NCBI GenBank assembly: GCA_017643495.1
Contig: JAEPNK010000002.1
Location: 744,001-808,000 of the forward strand
Length of the DNA: 64,000 nt
DNA from: Rhizobiaceae bacterium
Lineage (GTDB): Bacteria > Pseudomonadota > Alphaproteobacteria > Rhizobiales > Rhizobiaceae
Direction of reading: 5' to 3'
The notes under the pieces were generated by a model. It had not been told where the DNA came from. It saw only the letters and a list, made by a program, of their open reading frames with translations, and did no database searches. Positions within the stretch are counted from its first letter, which is position 1, and every line of letters starts with the position of its first letter. Position numbers and translations under genes: made by a program. Shown here in pieces: positions 18,117-26,725 of this stretch.

Positions 18117-19390
18117 CCATTTATCTTGCGGTTTTCGTTGCCTGCCTGGTTTTCGGCATTCCGGTCGCGTTCTCGTTGGGCCTTGCCTCGGTTGCCTACC
18201 TTTTTGTCAACGACCAATGGCAGTTGATGATCGGCTTCCCGCAGAAAATGATTGCGGGAATTGACAATTTTGTCCTGCTGACCATTCCCTTCTTCATCCT
18301 GGCAGGCAACCTCATGAACTCGGCTGACCTCACCCGTCAGATCGTCCGTTTTGCCCAGTTCCTTGTTGGCCGGGTTCGTGGTGGGCTTGCTGTTGTCAAC
18401 GTGGTTGCCTCGATGATGTTTTCCGGGGTGTCGGGTGCCGCGACAGCCGAAGCATCCGCAATCGGGGCGGTCATGATACCGGCAATGCGCCGTGACGGAT
18501 ACAATACGGCTTATGCGGCTGCGCTGACTGCTGCCGGATCGATCCTGGGGCCACTAGTACCGCCCTCACTCTCCCTGATCCTGTATGGCGTCCTGACCGG
18601 CACATCAATATCCGACCTGTTCCTGGCCGGTATTGTACCAGCCTTCGCCTTGTGTGGCCTGCTGATCTGCTACGCACTTTGGAAAGCCCGCCGGGAAGAT
18701 CATCCGCTTCCCCCCGCAGTGGAACCTGACGAGCGTCTTGGCCTTGCCGTAAAGGCCCTGCCTGCACTGTTTCTCCCTGTCATCATTGTTGGGGGAATTC
18801 GCTCGGGAATTTTCACTCCCACTGAAGCAGCGGCCGTGGCTGCACTTTATGCGCTGGTGATCGGCACCCTGCTCTATCGCACCCTCAACCTTGGACAGAT
18901 TGCCCAGGCCTTTTACAATACGGCAACGATGACAGCCGGGGTCATGCTCATTGTCGCAATGGCATCGATGACCGCTTTCATACTCGGCATTGAAAACATC
19001 CCCCGCATTATTGCCGCCGGGCTTCTGGACATCAGCGATTCCCCCTGGGTGCTGATCCTGCTGCTGAATCTGGTCCTGCTGGTACTTGGACTGTTTCTGG
19101 AGCCGCTCGCTGCACTGGTTCTGGCAATGCCGATCCTTAACGAGCTGTTCCCGCTTCTCGGTCTTGACAGCGTCCAGTTCGGAATAATGGTCGTTCTCAA
19201 CCTGATGATCGGCATGATCACACCGCCGGTGGGGCTATGTCTCTTTATTGTTTCTGCAATCGGCAGACAGCCACTGGAAAAGGTGGCGGTAGCCATTCTT
19301 CCAATGATCGCGATCTGTCTGGTTGTGCTTCTTCTCGTCGCCTTTGTGCCGGCCCTGACCCTGACCCTGCCTGAACTAGTGGGAGGTTGA
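18113..19390 (+). CDS. dctM: TRAP transporter large permease, DctM family
   Basis: Large transport subunit (425 aa) with about 12 spans. Family motifs: FGIPVAFSLGLASVAYL at the N-terminus, PFFILAGNLMNSADLTRQIV, MMFSGVSGAATAEASAIGAV and the duplicated PPSLSLILYGVLTG and TPPVGLCLFIVSAIG signatures that mark the two re-entrant helical hairpins. Overlaps dctQ by 4 nt and is 1 nt from the IclR gene, so the regulator is in the same transcript. Confidence 0.94.
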   Translation: MTIYLAVFVACLVFGIPVAFSLGLASVAYLFVNDQWQLMIGFPQKMIAGIDNFVLLTIPFFILAGNLMNSADLTRQIVRFAQFLVGRVRGGLAVVNVVASMMFSGVSGAATAEASAIGAVMIPAMRRDGYNTAYAAALTAAGSILGPLVPPSLSLILYGVLTGTSISDLFLAGIVPAFALCGLLICYALWKARREDHPLPPAVEPDERLGLAVKALPALFLPVIIVGGIRSGIFTPTEAAAVAALYALVIGTLLYRTLNLGQIAQAFYNTATMTAGVMLIVAMASMTAFILGIENIPRIIAAGLLDISDSPWVLILLLNLVLLVLGLFLEPLAALVLAMPILNELFPLLGLDSVQFGIMVVLNLMIGMITPPVGLCLFIVSAIGRQPLEKVAVAILPMIAICLVVLLLVAFVPALTLTLPELVGG

Positions 19391-19391
19391 T

Positions 19392-20147
19392 ATGACTGAA
19401 AAAACCGGATCCAACACTGCAAACCAGTCGACAATCGCTGCTTTTGCAATCCTTGAGGAAATGGCCCAGAAAGGCGAGCCCTCCCGGGTGACGGACCTTG
19501 GCAAGGCACTCAACATGCCGCGGGCAAGGATTTACCGGTACCTGCAAACCCTGGTCACCCTGGGATATGTAAGGCAGGACCCGGAGACCGAACGTTACCA
19601 GCTTACCCTCAAGCTCTTTCATCTCGGACAGGCCATTGCAGACAGCACACAGCTGACATCGGTGGCCCGCCCGGTCATGTCCGCACTTCGTGACGAGCTT
19701 GGCCAGACGGTAACCCTTTCCATTCCTGAGCCGAACGGCATGCGCGTTATCGACATTGTGCGTGTTGAAAGCCCGGTACAAATCATCACTCGCCCCGGCG
19801 CCATTCTGGATTTCCATACATCGGCCCAAGGCAAGCTGGCACTTGCATTCGGCAAGTATGACCCGGACAAACTCATCAGCAGCGCCGATATCCGGGCAAA
19901 GGTGGCAATGCAGGCTGCCCATGCCCGCGAGTTTGGCTGGGTTACAGCACCTGAAGAAACCCTACCCGGCGTCAACGCCATTTCCGCTCCGGTCTTTGAC
20001 CTCGAAGGAAATTTCGCCGCGACCATCACGGTCGTCGGCTCAGTGCAAGACATCAAACCCGAACCGGCAGAAATCTATGTGACGGCGGTTACCCGCGCCG
20101 CACGCGAGATTTCAAACAATCTTGGATGCATGGAGTACCCGATATGA
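19392..20147 (+). CDS. IclR-family transcriptional regulator
   Basis: Repressor/activator (251 aa). N-terminal winged helix-turn-helix about residues 10-65 (TIAAFAILEEMAQKGEPSRV, LNMPRARIYRYLQTLVTLGY) and C-terminal IclR effector domain (GAILDFHTSAQGKLALAFG, GVNAISAPVFDLEGNFAATI). It is embedded in the operon between the TRAP permease and the hydantoinase-like enzymes, with 4-nt overlap into the next gene, so autoregulation through the inverted repeat at 16004-16024 is plausible. Effector likely the transported substrate. Confidence 0.92.
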   Translation: MTEKTGSNTANQSTIAAFAILEEMAQKGEPSRVTDLGKALNMPRARIYRYLQTLVTLGYVRQDPETERYQLTLKLFHLGQAIADSTQLTSVARPVMSALRDELGQTVTLSIPEPNGMRVIDIVRVESPVQIITRPGAILDFHTSAQGKLALAFGKYDPDKLISSADIRAKVAMQAAHAREFGWVTAPEETLPGVNAISAPVFDLEGNFAATITVVGSVQDIKPEPAEIYVTAVTRAAREISNNLGCMEYPI

Positions 20148-22231
20148 CAAGATATTCTCTCGCCATCGATATCGGCGGCACGTTTACAGACGCTGTCCTG
20201 CTTGGCGATGACGGCAAAAGCTATGTCGACAAAACCCTGACAACACACAATAACCTGCTGGAAGGATTTTTCCGCGGAGTTGACCTGGTGACCGAACGTG
20301 CCGGCATCGCTCCCCACGAGGTGGATGATGTCGTGGTTCATGCAACGACCGTGGTAACCAATGCCCTGATTGAAAGAAAAGGTCCGCCTGTTGCGCTGAT
20401 TCTCACCGAAGGGTTCCGCGACCTTCTCTACATTCGCGAGGAACACCGCTACGACATGTACGATCCGCAGATCGAGTTTGCAGAACCGCTGATCCCTTCA
20501 GAACGTACATTCACCCTGTCCGAACGCACCTATGCCGATGGCGAAGTCGGACTTGAGGTCAATCGCGAAGAAGTTCTGAAGATCATCGAGCAGTGCCGGG
20601 AAAAAGACATCAAGTCGGTCGCGGTATGTTTCCTCAACTCTTACCGCAACGGAAGCAACGAACAGGCTGTTAGTGAAATCTTCGCGCAAGAGGCTCCCGA
20701 GATTTATGTCTCCCTCTCGTCAGTCATAGCACCGCAAATGCGCGAATATCTCCGTGCCTCAACCGTTGCAATCAATGCCTATACCGTACCAATCACGCGT
20801 CCGTATCTGACCGCACTTATCGATGAACTGAAAGCCCGGAATTTCCGGCAACAACCACTGATCATGCTGTCGAACGGTGGTGTGATCGGTGCAGAACGCG
20901 CTTCCAACATGCCCGTCAGGATGATTGAAAGCGGTCCTGCTGCCGGGGCCCTTGTTGCTTGCTACTTCAGCCGGATATTCGACATTCCTGATCTGATCTC
21001 TTTCGATATGGGGGGAACCACCGCAAAAGCATGCATGGTGCAGGACCATGAACCGCTGGTGACCGGTACATTCGAGGTCGATCGGCGCTACCGTTTCAAG
21101 CCCGGCTCCGGCATGCCTATCACTGTCCCCTCCATTGACATGATCGAGATTGGTGCAGGTGGCGGATCGATTGCTTCAGTGAATGACCTGGGACTTTTGA
21201 AAATCGGCCCGGAAAGTGCCGGCTCAATGCCGGGGCCCGTGTGTTACGGACGAGGCGGCACAGACCCGTGTGTGACGGACGCCGATCTCGTACTTGGTAT
21301 TCTTGCAGCAGACCGTTTTCTTGGCGGAGACATGCAACTGGACCTTGAGGGTGCACAAATAGCCTATGACAAGCTCGGCGAAAAACTGGGGCTGTCACGT
21401 GAACAGGCAGCCTGGGGCGTGTTTGAAGTCGTATGCGAACAAATGGCTGCGGCAACGAGAACCCATGCTACTGAACGCGGTATTGACTATCGCGGCCAGC
21501 CACTTCTGGCTTTTGGTGGCGCAGGTCCGGTTCATGCATGCATGGTGGGCGAACTGACGGAAAGCCCGAAAGTTATCTACCCGCCACTTGCCTCGGTTCT
21601 TTCTGCATTTGGAACATTGGTGACCCCTGCCCAGATCGATCTGGTTCGCAGCCATGTCTCAACCCTTGGTGACTTGGACTGGTCCTCGGTCGAAACCGTG
21701 CTTGAAAGCATGATTGAAGAAGGCAGTGCCGCCTTGAGCGAAGCAGGGATTCGCAAGGAAGACTATACCTTCACCCATGCAGTCGAGATGCGTTACCTCG
21801 GACAGCAGTCGGAAGTGCGTATCGAGCTGCCTGAAAACCCTTGCGATAACAGGGATGCAGAAGCCATACGGAGCCTTTTCGAAACAGAGTACGAGCGACA
21901 ATACGGCCTTCGACTGGACGGCATGCAGATTGAAATCGTCAACTGGCTGGTAACTGCTGCCGGTCGTCAGCCCGATCGCTCCGCTTCGAATACGGATATG
22001 CAGGATGGCGGACGCGGTGAAGAGACCCGCCCGGTCCACATCAGGGGCATCGCGACCGAGGTACCTGTATGGCGCCGCGATGCCATTACGGACAGCGACA
22101 CAATCGAAGGTCCGGTCATTATCGAAGAACGCGAGACAACCATCTTTGTGCTTGAGGACTGGGTTGTGCACCGGCACGAAAGCGGAAGCCTGGTGGCCGA
22201 GAAAAGAACATCTGGAAAGGGAGCAAACTAA
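20144..22231 (+). CDS. Hydantoinase/oxoprolinase A-type subunit (HyuA-like)
   Basis: ATP-dependent amidohydrolase or carboxylase-type subunit (695 aa). N-terminal Hydant_A_N domain begins SLAIDIGGTFTDAVLLG, an actin-like nucleotide-binding signature; VHATTVVTNALIERKG and the Hydantoinase_A core (SFDMGGTTAKACMV, IDMIEIGAGGGSIA, GSMPGPVCYGRGG) follow. Family members include N-methylhydantoinase, 5-oxoprolinase and acetone/acetophenone carboxylase subunits. ATG at 20144 overlaps the IclR stop; its stop shares one base with hyuB. Together with HyuB and the aldolase it probably opens a cyclic amide or carboxylates a carbonyl compound; the substrate is not known. Confidence 0.9.
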   Translation: MTRYSLAIDIGGTFTDAVLLGDDGKSYVDKTLTTHNNLLEGFFRGVDLVTERAGIAPHEVDDVVVHATTVVTNALIERKGPPVALILTEGFRDLLYIREEHRYDMYDPQIEFAEPLIPSERTFTLSERTYADGEVGLEVNREEVLKIIEQCREKDIKSVAVCFLNSYRNGSNEQAVSEIFAQEAPEIYVSLSSVIAPQMREYLRASTVAINAYTVPITRPYLTALIDELKARNFRQQPLIMLSNGGVIGAERASNMPVRMIESGPAAGALVACYFSRIFDIPDLISFDMGGTTAKACMVQDHEPLVTGTFEVDRRYRFKPGSGMPITVPSIDMIEIGAGGGSIASVNDLGLLKIGPESAGSMPGPVCYGRGGTDPCVTDADLVLGILAADRFLGGDMQLDLEGAQIAYDKLGEKLGLSREQAAWGVFEVVCEQMAAATRTHATERGIDYRGQPLLAFGGAGPVHACMVGELTESPKVIYPPLASVLSAFGTLVTPAQIDLVRSHVSTLGDLDWSSVETVLESMIEEGSAALSEAGIRKEDYTFTHAVEMRYLGQQSEVRIELPENPCDNRDAEAIRSLFETEYERQYGLRLDGMQIEIVNWLVTAAGRQPDRSASNTDMQDGGRGEETRPVHIRGIATEVPVWRRDAITDSDTIEGPVIIEERETTIFVLEDWVVHRHESGSLVAEKRTSGKGAN

Positions 22232-23781
22232 TGGACGGCGTCGAACTGCAAATCCTCTGGTCCAACCTGATCGGCATCGTCAGCGAGCAGGCCCGTGCGC
22301 TCCAGCGCATTGCCTTCAGCCCGATTGTCCGCGAAGCTGGTGACCTGGCAAACGGCCTGTTTGATGAAAAGGCCCGCATGGTTGCGCAGGCTGTGACCGG
22401 TACGCCCGGCCATATCAACTCTCTGGCTGCGGCTGCCAGCAATCTGCTGGAGAACTGCGACACGGACAAGCTGGAACCAGGCGATGTTCTGATTACCAAT
22501 GACCCGTGGATGTCCGCCGGGCACTTCTTTGACATTACGGTGCTTTCTCCGATTTTCCGGGGCGAGCGGATCATTGGATATGCCGGTTCCACGATTCACC
22601 ATTCCGACATAGGCGGATACGGCATTGGCTCCGGTGCCCGGGACATTCATGAGGAAGGTCTGTGGATTCCTCCAATGAAACTGTACGAGAAGGGCAAGCC
22701 GAACGAGACCCTGTTCCAGATCATAAAGCGCAATGTTCGCACGCCGGATGCGTTGATGGGGGATCTGGGAGCCCAGGTTTCGTCAGGCATGATTGCTTCC
22801 GACCGGTTGAACGCGTTGTGCGACCGGTATGGTCTGGACGACATTTCCACATTGTCCGAGGAAATCATAACCCGCTCGGAAAAGGCGACCCGTGACGTAA
22901 TCCGGAAACTGCCCGGCGGCACCTATCACGGAACGTCAACATTTGATGTCCCCGGAGGCGAGGAAATCGTTCTCAAGACAGCAGTGACGATCGATGCCGA
23001 AAACGGTGATATCGAGATTGATTTCGCTGGTTCATCCAGGCCGTCATCCATGGGTATCAACGTGGTTCCCGCCTATACCCACGCATATGCAACCTTTGCT
23101 GTCCGCTCCTCACTCAACCCGGACCTGCCAAACAATGCAGGCAGCCTTGCGCCAATCCGTCTGAAACTGCCCGATGAATGCGTGGTCAATGCGAAATATC
23201 CTTCACCGGTCAACGCACGACACGTCGTCGGCATGTATGTACCCTTCCCGATCCTGAAAGCACTGGCCCAGGTGGTGCCCGACAAGGTCGTGGCGGAAGG
23301 CTCAGGTGCTGTCTGGACAATCCAGATCCAGGGCAAGGACAAGGACGGAACCCCGTTCACCTCCTCCATGTTCAACTATTCCGGGGGCATGGGTGCCCGT
23401 GCGGGCAAGCCCGGCATTTCCGCTGTTTGCTACCCGACCGGTGTTTCTGCTGTACCTGTAGAGGTACTGGAGGCCTCTTACCCGATAGCCTTTACCTGCA
23501 AGGAACTTGCCCATGATACGGGCGGCAAGGGCAAACAGCCGGGCGGAGATGGACAACGCATTGGCTACCGGATGAGAACCGGGCGAAACTGGCTCCTCAA
23601 CACGATACCTTCCCGCCTCAAATCGGGACCGGAAGGACTGCTTGGTGGCGAGGGTGGCGCTGCAGGCGTTTTCCATATCAATGGTGAACCCGTCTCGGAC
23701 ACCCGCAAACGCGAGATGCAACCCGATGACGAGGTCTTCATGATCACCCCGGGCGGCGGTGGATACGGAGCAACAAAATGA
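22231..23781 (+). CDS. Hydantoinase/oxoprolinase B-type subunit (HyuB-like)
   Basis: Hydantoinase B family subunit (516 aa), partner of the preceding protein. Family blocks: EQARALQRIAFSPIVREAGDLAN (opening), GDVLITNDPWMSAGHFFDIT near 90, HHSDIGGYGIGSGARDIHEEG near 130 and the C-terminal glycine-rich FMITPGGGGYG. Couples translationally to the gene before (TAATG) and to the aldolase after (ATGA). In characterised relatives A and B form the enzyme core, with a third small subunit only in the carboxylases; no such subunit is encoded here, which slightly favours an amidohydrolase. Confidence 0.9.
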   Translation: MDGVELQILWSNLIGIVSEQARALQRIAFSPIVREAGDLANGLFDEKARMVAQAVTGTPGHINSLAAAASNLLENCDTDKLEPGDVLITNDPWMSAGHFFDITVLSPIFRGERIIGYAGSTIHHSDIGGYGIGSGARDIHEEGLWIPPMKLYEKGKPNETLFQIIKRNVRTPDALMGDLGAQVSSGMIASDRLNALCDRYGLDDISTLSEEIITRSEKATRDVIRKLPGGTYHGTSTFDVPGGEEIVLKTAVTIDAENGDIEIDFAGSSRPSSMGINVVPAYTHAYATFAVRSSLNPDLPNNAGSLAPIRLKLPDECVVNAKYPSPVNARHVVGMYVPFPILKALAQVVPDKVVAEGSGAVWTIQIQGKDKDGTPFTSSMFNYSGGMGARAGKPGISAVCYPTGVSAVPVEVLEASYPIAFTCKELAHDTGGKGKQPGGDGQRIGYRMRTGRNWLLNTIPSRLKSGPEGLLGGEGGAAGVFHINGEPVSDTRKREMQPDDEVFMITPGGGGYGATK

Positions 23782-24542
23782 GTTTCCGCAAGCAATTCGC
23801 GTCCCGCCTCAGAAGCGGGGCCGAGCTTGCTGGCACGTTTGTCAAAACGCGCGATACCGCCATCGTCGAAATCCTTGCGCAGACCGGTTTCGATTATGCG
23901 GTTCTGGATGCCGAGCATGCACCAATGGACCGGGGAACCATCTCGGACATGGCACTTGCATCACGGGCAGCGCGCCTGCCGCTCATCGTTCGGATACCGG
24001 AAGCGGGCGGACACTGGATCGCGAGCGCCATTGATGCCGGTGCTGCCGGAATAATGGTCCCGCAAGTATCAGACAAACCGATGGCCGAACAGCTTGTAAG
24101 GGCGATGCGTCATGGCGATGGCGGATTGGGTTTCTCCCCTTCCACTGCCGGAGCCGAATTCGGATCGAGGGGGATTGCCGGTCATCTGGAAACCCATCCG
24201 GAGGAATGCGTTCTGGTTTGCCAGATTGAAACTCCATCCGCAGTCAAGCAATCAGGCGACATTGCCTCTGTTGATGGTGTTGATGCATTGCTGGTCGGGC
24301 CGGTAGACTTGGCAATCGCCGCTGGCACTACCAATCCGGGCTCCGATGAAATCCGGAAAATGTGTGAGACGGCGATCACTGCCGGCAAAGCCTCGAATAC
24401 ATCAACAGGCCTGTTCTTGGGAGATCCGCGCGATGCTTCCCGCTGGCGGGAAACCGGAGCTTCCCTGTTTGTACTAGGCACAGACCAGTCGATGCTGCGC
24501 ACCATTGCCACTCGCAACCTTGAGGCTTTTCGCGCCAGCTGA
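23778..24542 (+). CDS. HpcH/HpaI-family aldolase
   Basis: Class II (metal-dependent) pyruvate-type aldolase (254 aa) of the HpcH/HpaI or 2-dehydro-3-deoxyglucarate aldolase family. Visible features: FDYAVLDAEHAPMDRG (the LDxEH motif), AARLPLIVRIPEAGGHWI, AAGIMVPQVSDK (catalytic Arg loop region), CQIETPSAV (metal Glu) and DALLVGPVDLAIA (metal Asp). The chain would cleave a hydroxy-oxo acid to pyruvate (or another 2-oxoacid) and an aldehyde. Last gene of the TRAP-cupin-IclR-Hyu operon, implying the imported substrate ends up as a hydroxy-keto acid. Confidence 0.9.
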   Translation: MSFRKQFASRLRSGAELAGTFVKTRDTAIVEILAQTGFDYAVLDAEHAPMDRGTISDMALASRAARLPLIVRIPEAGGHWIASAIDAGAAGIMVPQVSDKPMAEQLVRAMRHGDGGLGFSPSTAGAEFGSRGIAGHLETHPEECVLVCQIETPSAVKQSGDIASVDGVDALLVGPVDLAIAAGTTNPGSDEIRKMCETAITAGKASNTSTGLFLGDPRDASRWRETGASLFVLGTDQSMLRTIATRNLEAFRAS

Positions 24543-24641
24543 TCAGAACACTCTGTTTCAGAAATACACCATTTGTTTCAGGCACTTGCGCAAGCAACCT
24601 GAATCAATTCCAAAAGCCGGACAAGCCCTTCACAACCAGGA

Positions 24642-26162
24642 TCAGCCGTTGCGCTGTTCTTCCTGTACTGCTGCCACTATTTTCCTGCGGGAAGCAAAGG
24701 CACTGCGCGAGATCGCAATCACCGTCACGATCGCAGCAGTCCAGAAGAACCATGTAATTGGCCCCCGGAACAGGACAGCAAAGTCACTGCCGGACATCAG
24801 CATGGACTGCCGGAAATTGTCCTCCAGCAGAGGTCCCAGGATGAAGGCAATCAGGAATGGTGCGGGCGGAATCCGGTGTCGCATCATCGCGTATCCCACC
24901 CATCCCATCGCAAACATGACAGCAACATCGAACAGGTTGTTGTTGACGGCAAACACCCCGAAAACACACAGGACAAGTACGGCGGGCATGAGTATCCGCT
25001 TGGGAACATCGGCAACATACTTGAAGCCGCGGATTGCCACGGAGCCGATGAAAAACAGGAAAACGGAACTGACAATAAGACCGATGAACAAGCCATAGAT
25101 GATATCGACATTGAGGACGAACATCATGGGACCGGGTTGCAATCCGTGAATCATGAATGCCCCGAGAATGATTGCGGTGATCACATCACCGGGAACCCCC
25201 AATGCCAGTAGCGGAATAAGCGTTGCACCTGCAACACCGTTATTGCCCGCTTCGGACGCGGCAACCCCTTCGATTTCCCCTGTCCCGAACTTTTCCTTGT
25301 TGGGTGATTTGCGCCTGGCTTCCGAGTAACTCAGGAAGGCGGAAGGGGCTGCTCCGATACCCGGAATCGAGCCCATGAAAACACCGATCAGGCTGCCACG
25401 CACAATCGACTTGAAACTGGCAAAATAGTCCTTCAGCGTTACCCATTTCGCGCCAAGCTTGCGCGTCTTGCCGATATGGGCAGTCGGGTTCCAGGCCATT
25501 GCTATGATTTCTGGAATGGCAAACAGGCCGATCAGCACGGCAATGAAATTCAGCCCGCCCATCATGTTGGGGTTTCCGAAAGTAAACCGGTTGGTGCCGT
25601 AAACAAGATCAAGGCCAATGGTTGCAAGCAGCAGGCCGAGAATTGCAGACAGCCCCCCTCGCAAAAGGCTTTCACCCGAGACCCCGGCGATAATCGTCAA
25701 TGAAAACAGAATGAGCGCAAAAAACTCGGGAGGTCCGAAATTGAGTGCAAACGAGGCAAGCCATCCGGCAAACAGGATGAGTGCCAGGTTTGAAATCAGG
25801 TCAGCGGTACAGGAAGCCCACAGGGCCATTCCCAATGCCCGTCCCGCTTCTCCCTTTTCTGCAAGCGGATAACCGTCAAGGATGGTGGCAGAGGATGCGG
25901 GCGTTCCCGGTGTCTTGATCAGGATCGCCGGTATCGAGCCCCCGAAAATCCCTCCCTTGTAAACGCCGAGCAACAGAAGGATGCCGGTAATTGGTGTGAG
26001 CGAGAAGGTGAAAGGCAGGGTCAGCGCAACCGCCATGGTCGCCGACATACCCGGTATTGCTCCACCAATCACACCGATGATGATCCCTGCAAACAATGCC
26101 AGGAATGCTTCAAAATTGGCGACAACAGACAGGCCGGCAGCAATGCTGTCGAGAAAACTCAT
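24642..26162 (-). CDS. tctA: Tripartite tricarboxylate transporter large permease, TctA
   Basis: Large membrane subunit (506 aa) of a TTT-family transporter with about 12 spans. Hallmarks: GVIGGAIPGMSATMAVALTL and the repeated GSIPGIGAAPSAFLSYSEA (the two conserved G-x-x-PG-x-G substrate loops), plus LLLLGVYKGGIFGGSIPAILI. It overlaps tctB by 4 nt. Convergent with the HpcH aldolase gene; the 99-nt gap contains no clear terminator. Uptake of a carboxylate is inferred from the family. Confidence 0.93.
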   Translation of the reverse strand: MSFLDSIAAGLSVVANFEAFLALFAGIIIGVIGGAIPGMSATMAVALTLPFTFSLTPITGILLLLGVYKGGIFGGSIPAILIKTPGTPASSATILDGYPLAEKGEAGRALGMALWASCTADLISNLALILFAGWLASFALNFGPPEFFALILFSLTIIAGVSGESLLRGGLSAILGLLLATIGLDLVYGTNRFTFGNPNMMGGLNFIAVLIGLFAIPEIIAMAWNPTAHIGKTRKLGAKWVTLKDYFASFKSIVRGSLIGVFMGSIPGIGAAPSAFLSYSEARRKSPNKEKFGTGEIEGVAASEAGNNGVAGATLIPLLALGVPGDVITAIILGAFMIHGLQPGPMMFVLNVDIIYGLFIGLIVSSVFLFFIGSVAIRGFKYVADVPKRILMPAVLVLCVFGVFAVNNNLFDVAVMFAMGWVGYAMMRHRIPPAPFLIAFILGPLLEDNFRQSMLMSGSDFAVLFRGPITWFFWTAAIVTVIAISRSAFASRRKIVAAVQEEQRNG

Positions 26163-26650
26163 GGCAACCTCACAAATTCACCCTGAGGGATTGCCACCCC
26201 TGCAACATGGGCAAAAAAGACATATAAGGCCAGCGGAACAAGAACAGCACAGATGAGTGCAATCTTGGGATGTCTGGTCTGTACGAGAACAGCCGATGCC
26301 ACAAAGGCAAGCATGCAGGTCCACACCATTCCCAAAACCGGCAACAGCCAAACCATGGCTATCATGATGACAGCAAGACCGAACAGTCTCGCTATGGCAG
26401 CAGGACGGTTTTCAGAGGGTTCTTCCAGAACAACGCCGTCCTCGACCGTACGCCACCAGCCCAGTATCAGAAGAAGTCCGATCAGACATGTCAGTCCGGC
26501 AATCGTGTAGGGCCAGAACAAAGGGGAAAGAATTATTTTCCCCACATTGCTTGGGGCTGAAACAAATTGCGGAATCGCAAAAACAACAAGAAACAGTGCA
26601 AAAACACATGCCGTTACGCCGAGACGCAATTGTAGTGACTTTGATGTCAT
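26159..26650 (-). CDS. tctB: Tripartite tricarboxylate transporter small permease, TctB
   Basis: Small membrane subunit (163 aa), four hydrophobic spans with the polar loop after the second. FWPYTIAGLTCLIGLLLIL and the C-terminal block AFVASAVLVQTRHPKIALIC are typical TctB features. Strong ribosome site (AGGAGGGGG) at the start, directly downstream of the tctC-tctB terminator-like hairpin. Low sequence conservation is normal for this subunit, so the call leans on position between tctC and tctA. Confidence 0.88.
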   Translation of the reverse strand: MTSKSLQLRLGVTACVFALFLVVFAIPQFVSAPSNVGKIILSPLFWPYTIAGLTCLIGLLLILGWWRTVEDGVVLEEPSENRPAAIARLFGLAVIMIAMVWLLPVLGMVWTCMLAFVASAVLVQTRHPKIALICAVLVPLALYVFFAHVAGVAIPQGEFVRLP

Positions 26651-26665
26651 GCCCCCTCCTGCGAA

Positions 26666-26702
26666 AAATGCGCCATAACGATAACGGTTGTATGGCGCAT
26701 TT
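26666..26702 (-). terminator. Terminator-like hairpin between tctC and tctB
   Basis: Perfect 12-bp stem AAATGCGCCATA / TATGGCGCATTT with a 13-nt loop. On the coding (minus) strand the stem is followed by a T-run (five T), so it fulfils the requirements of an intrinsic terminator with partial read-through into tctB, whose ribosome site lies immediately after. Expected effect: abundant tctC message, reduced tctBA. Confidence 0.8.
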
Positions 26703-26725
26703 CCCGGTCAATCAACAAGATTTGC

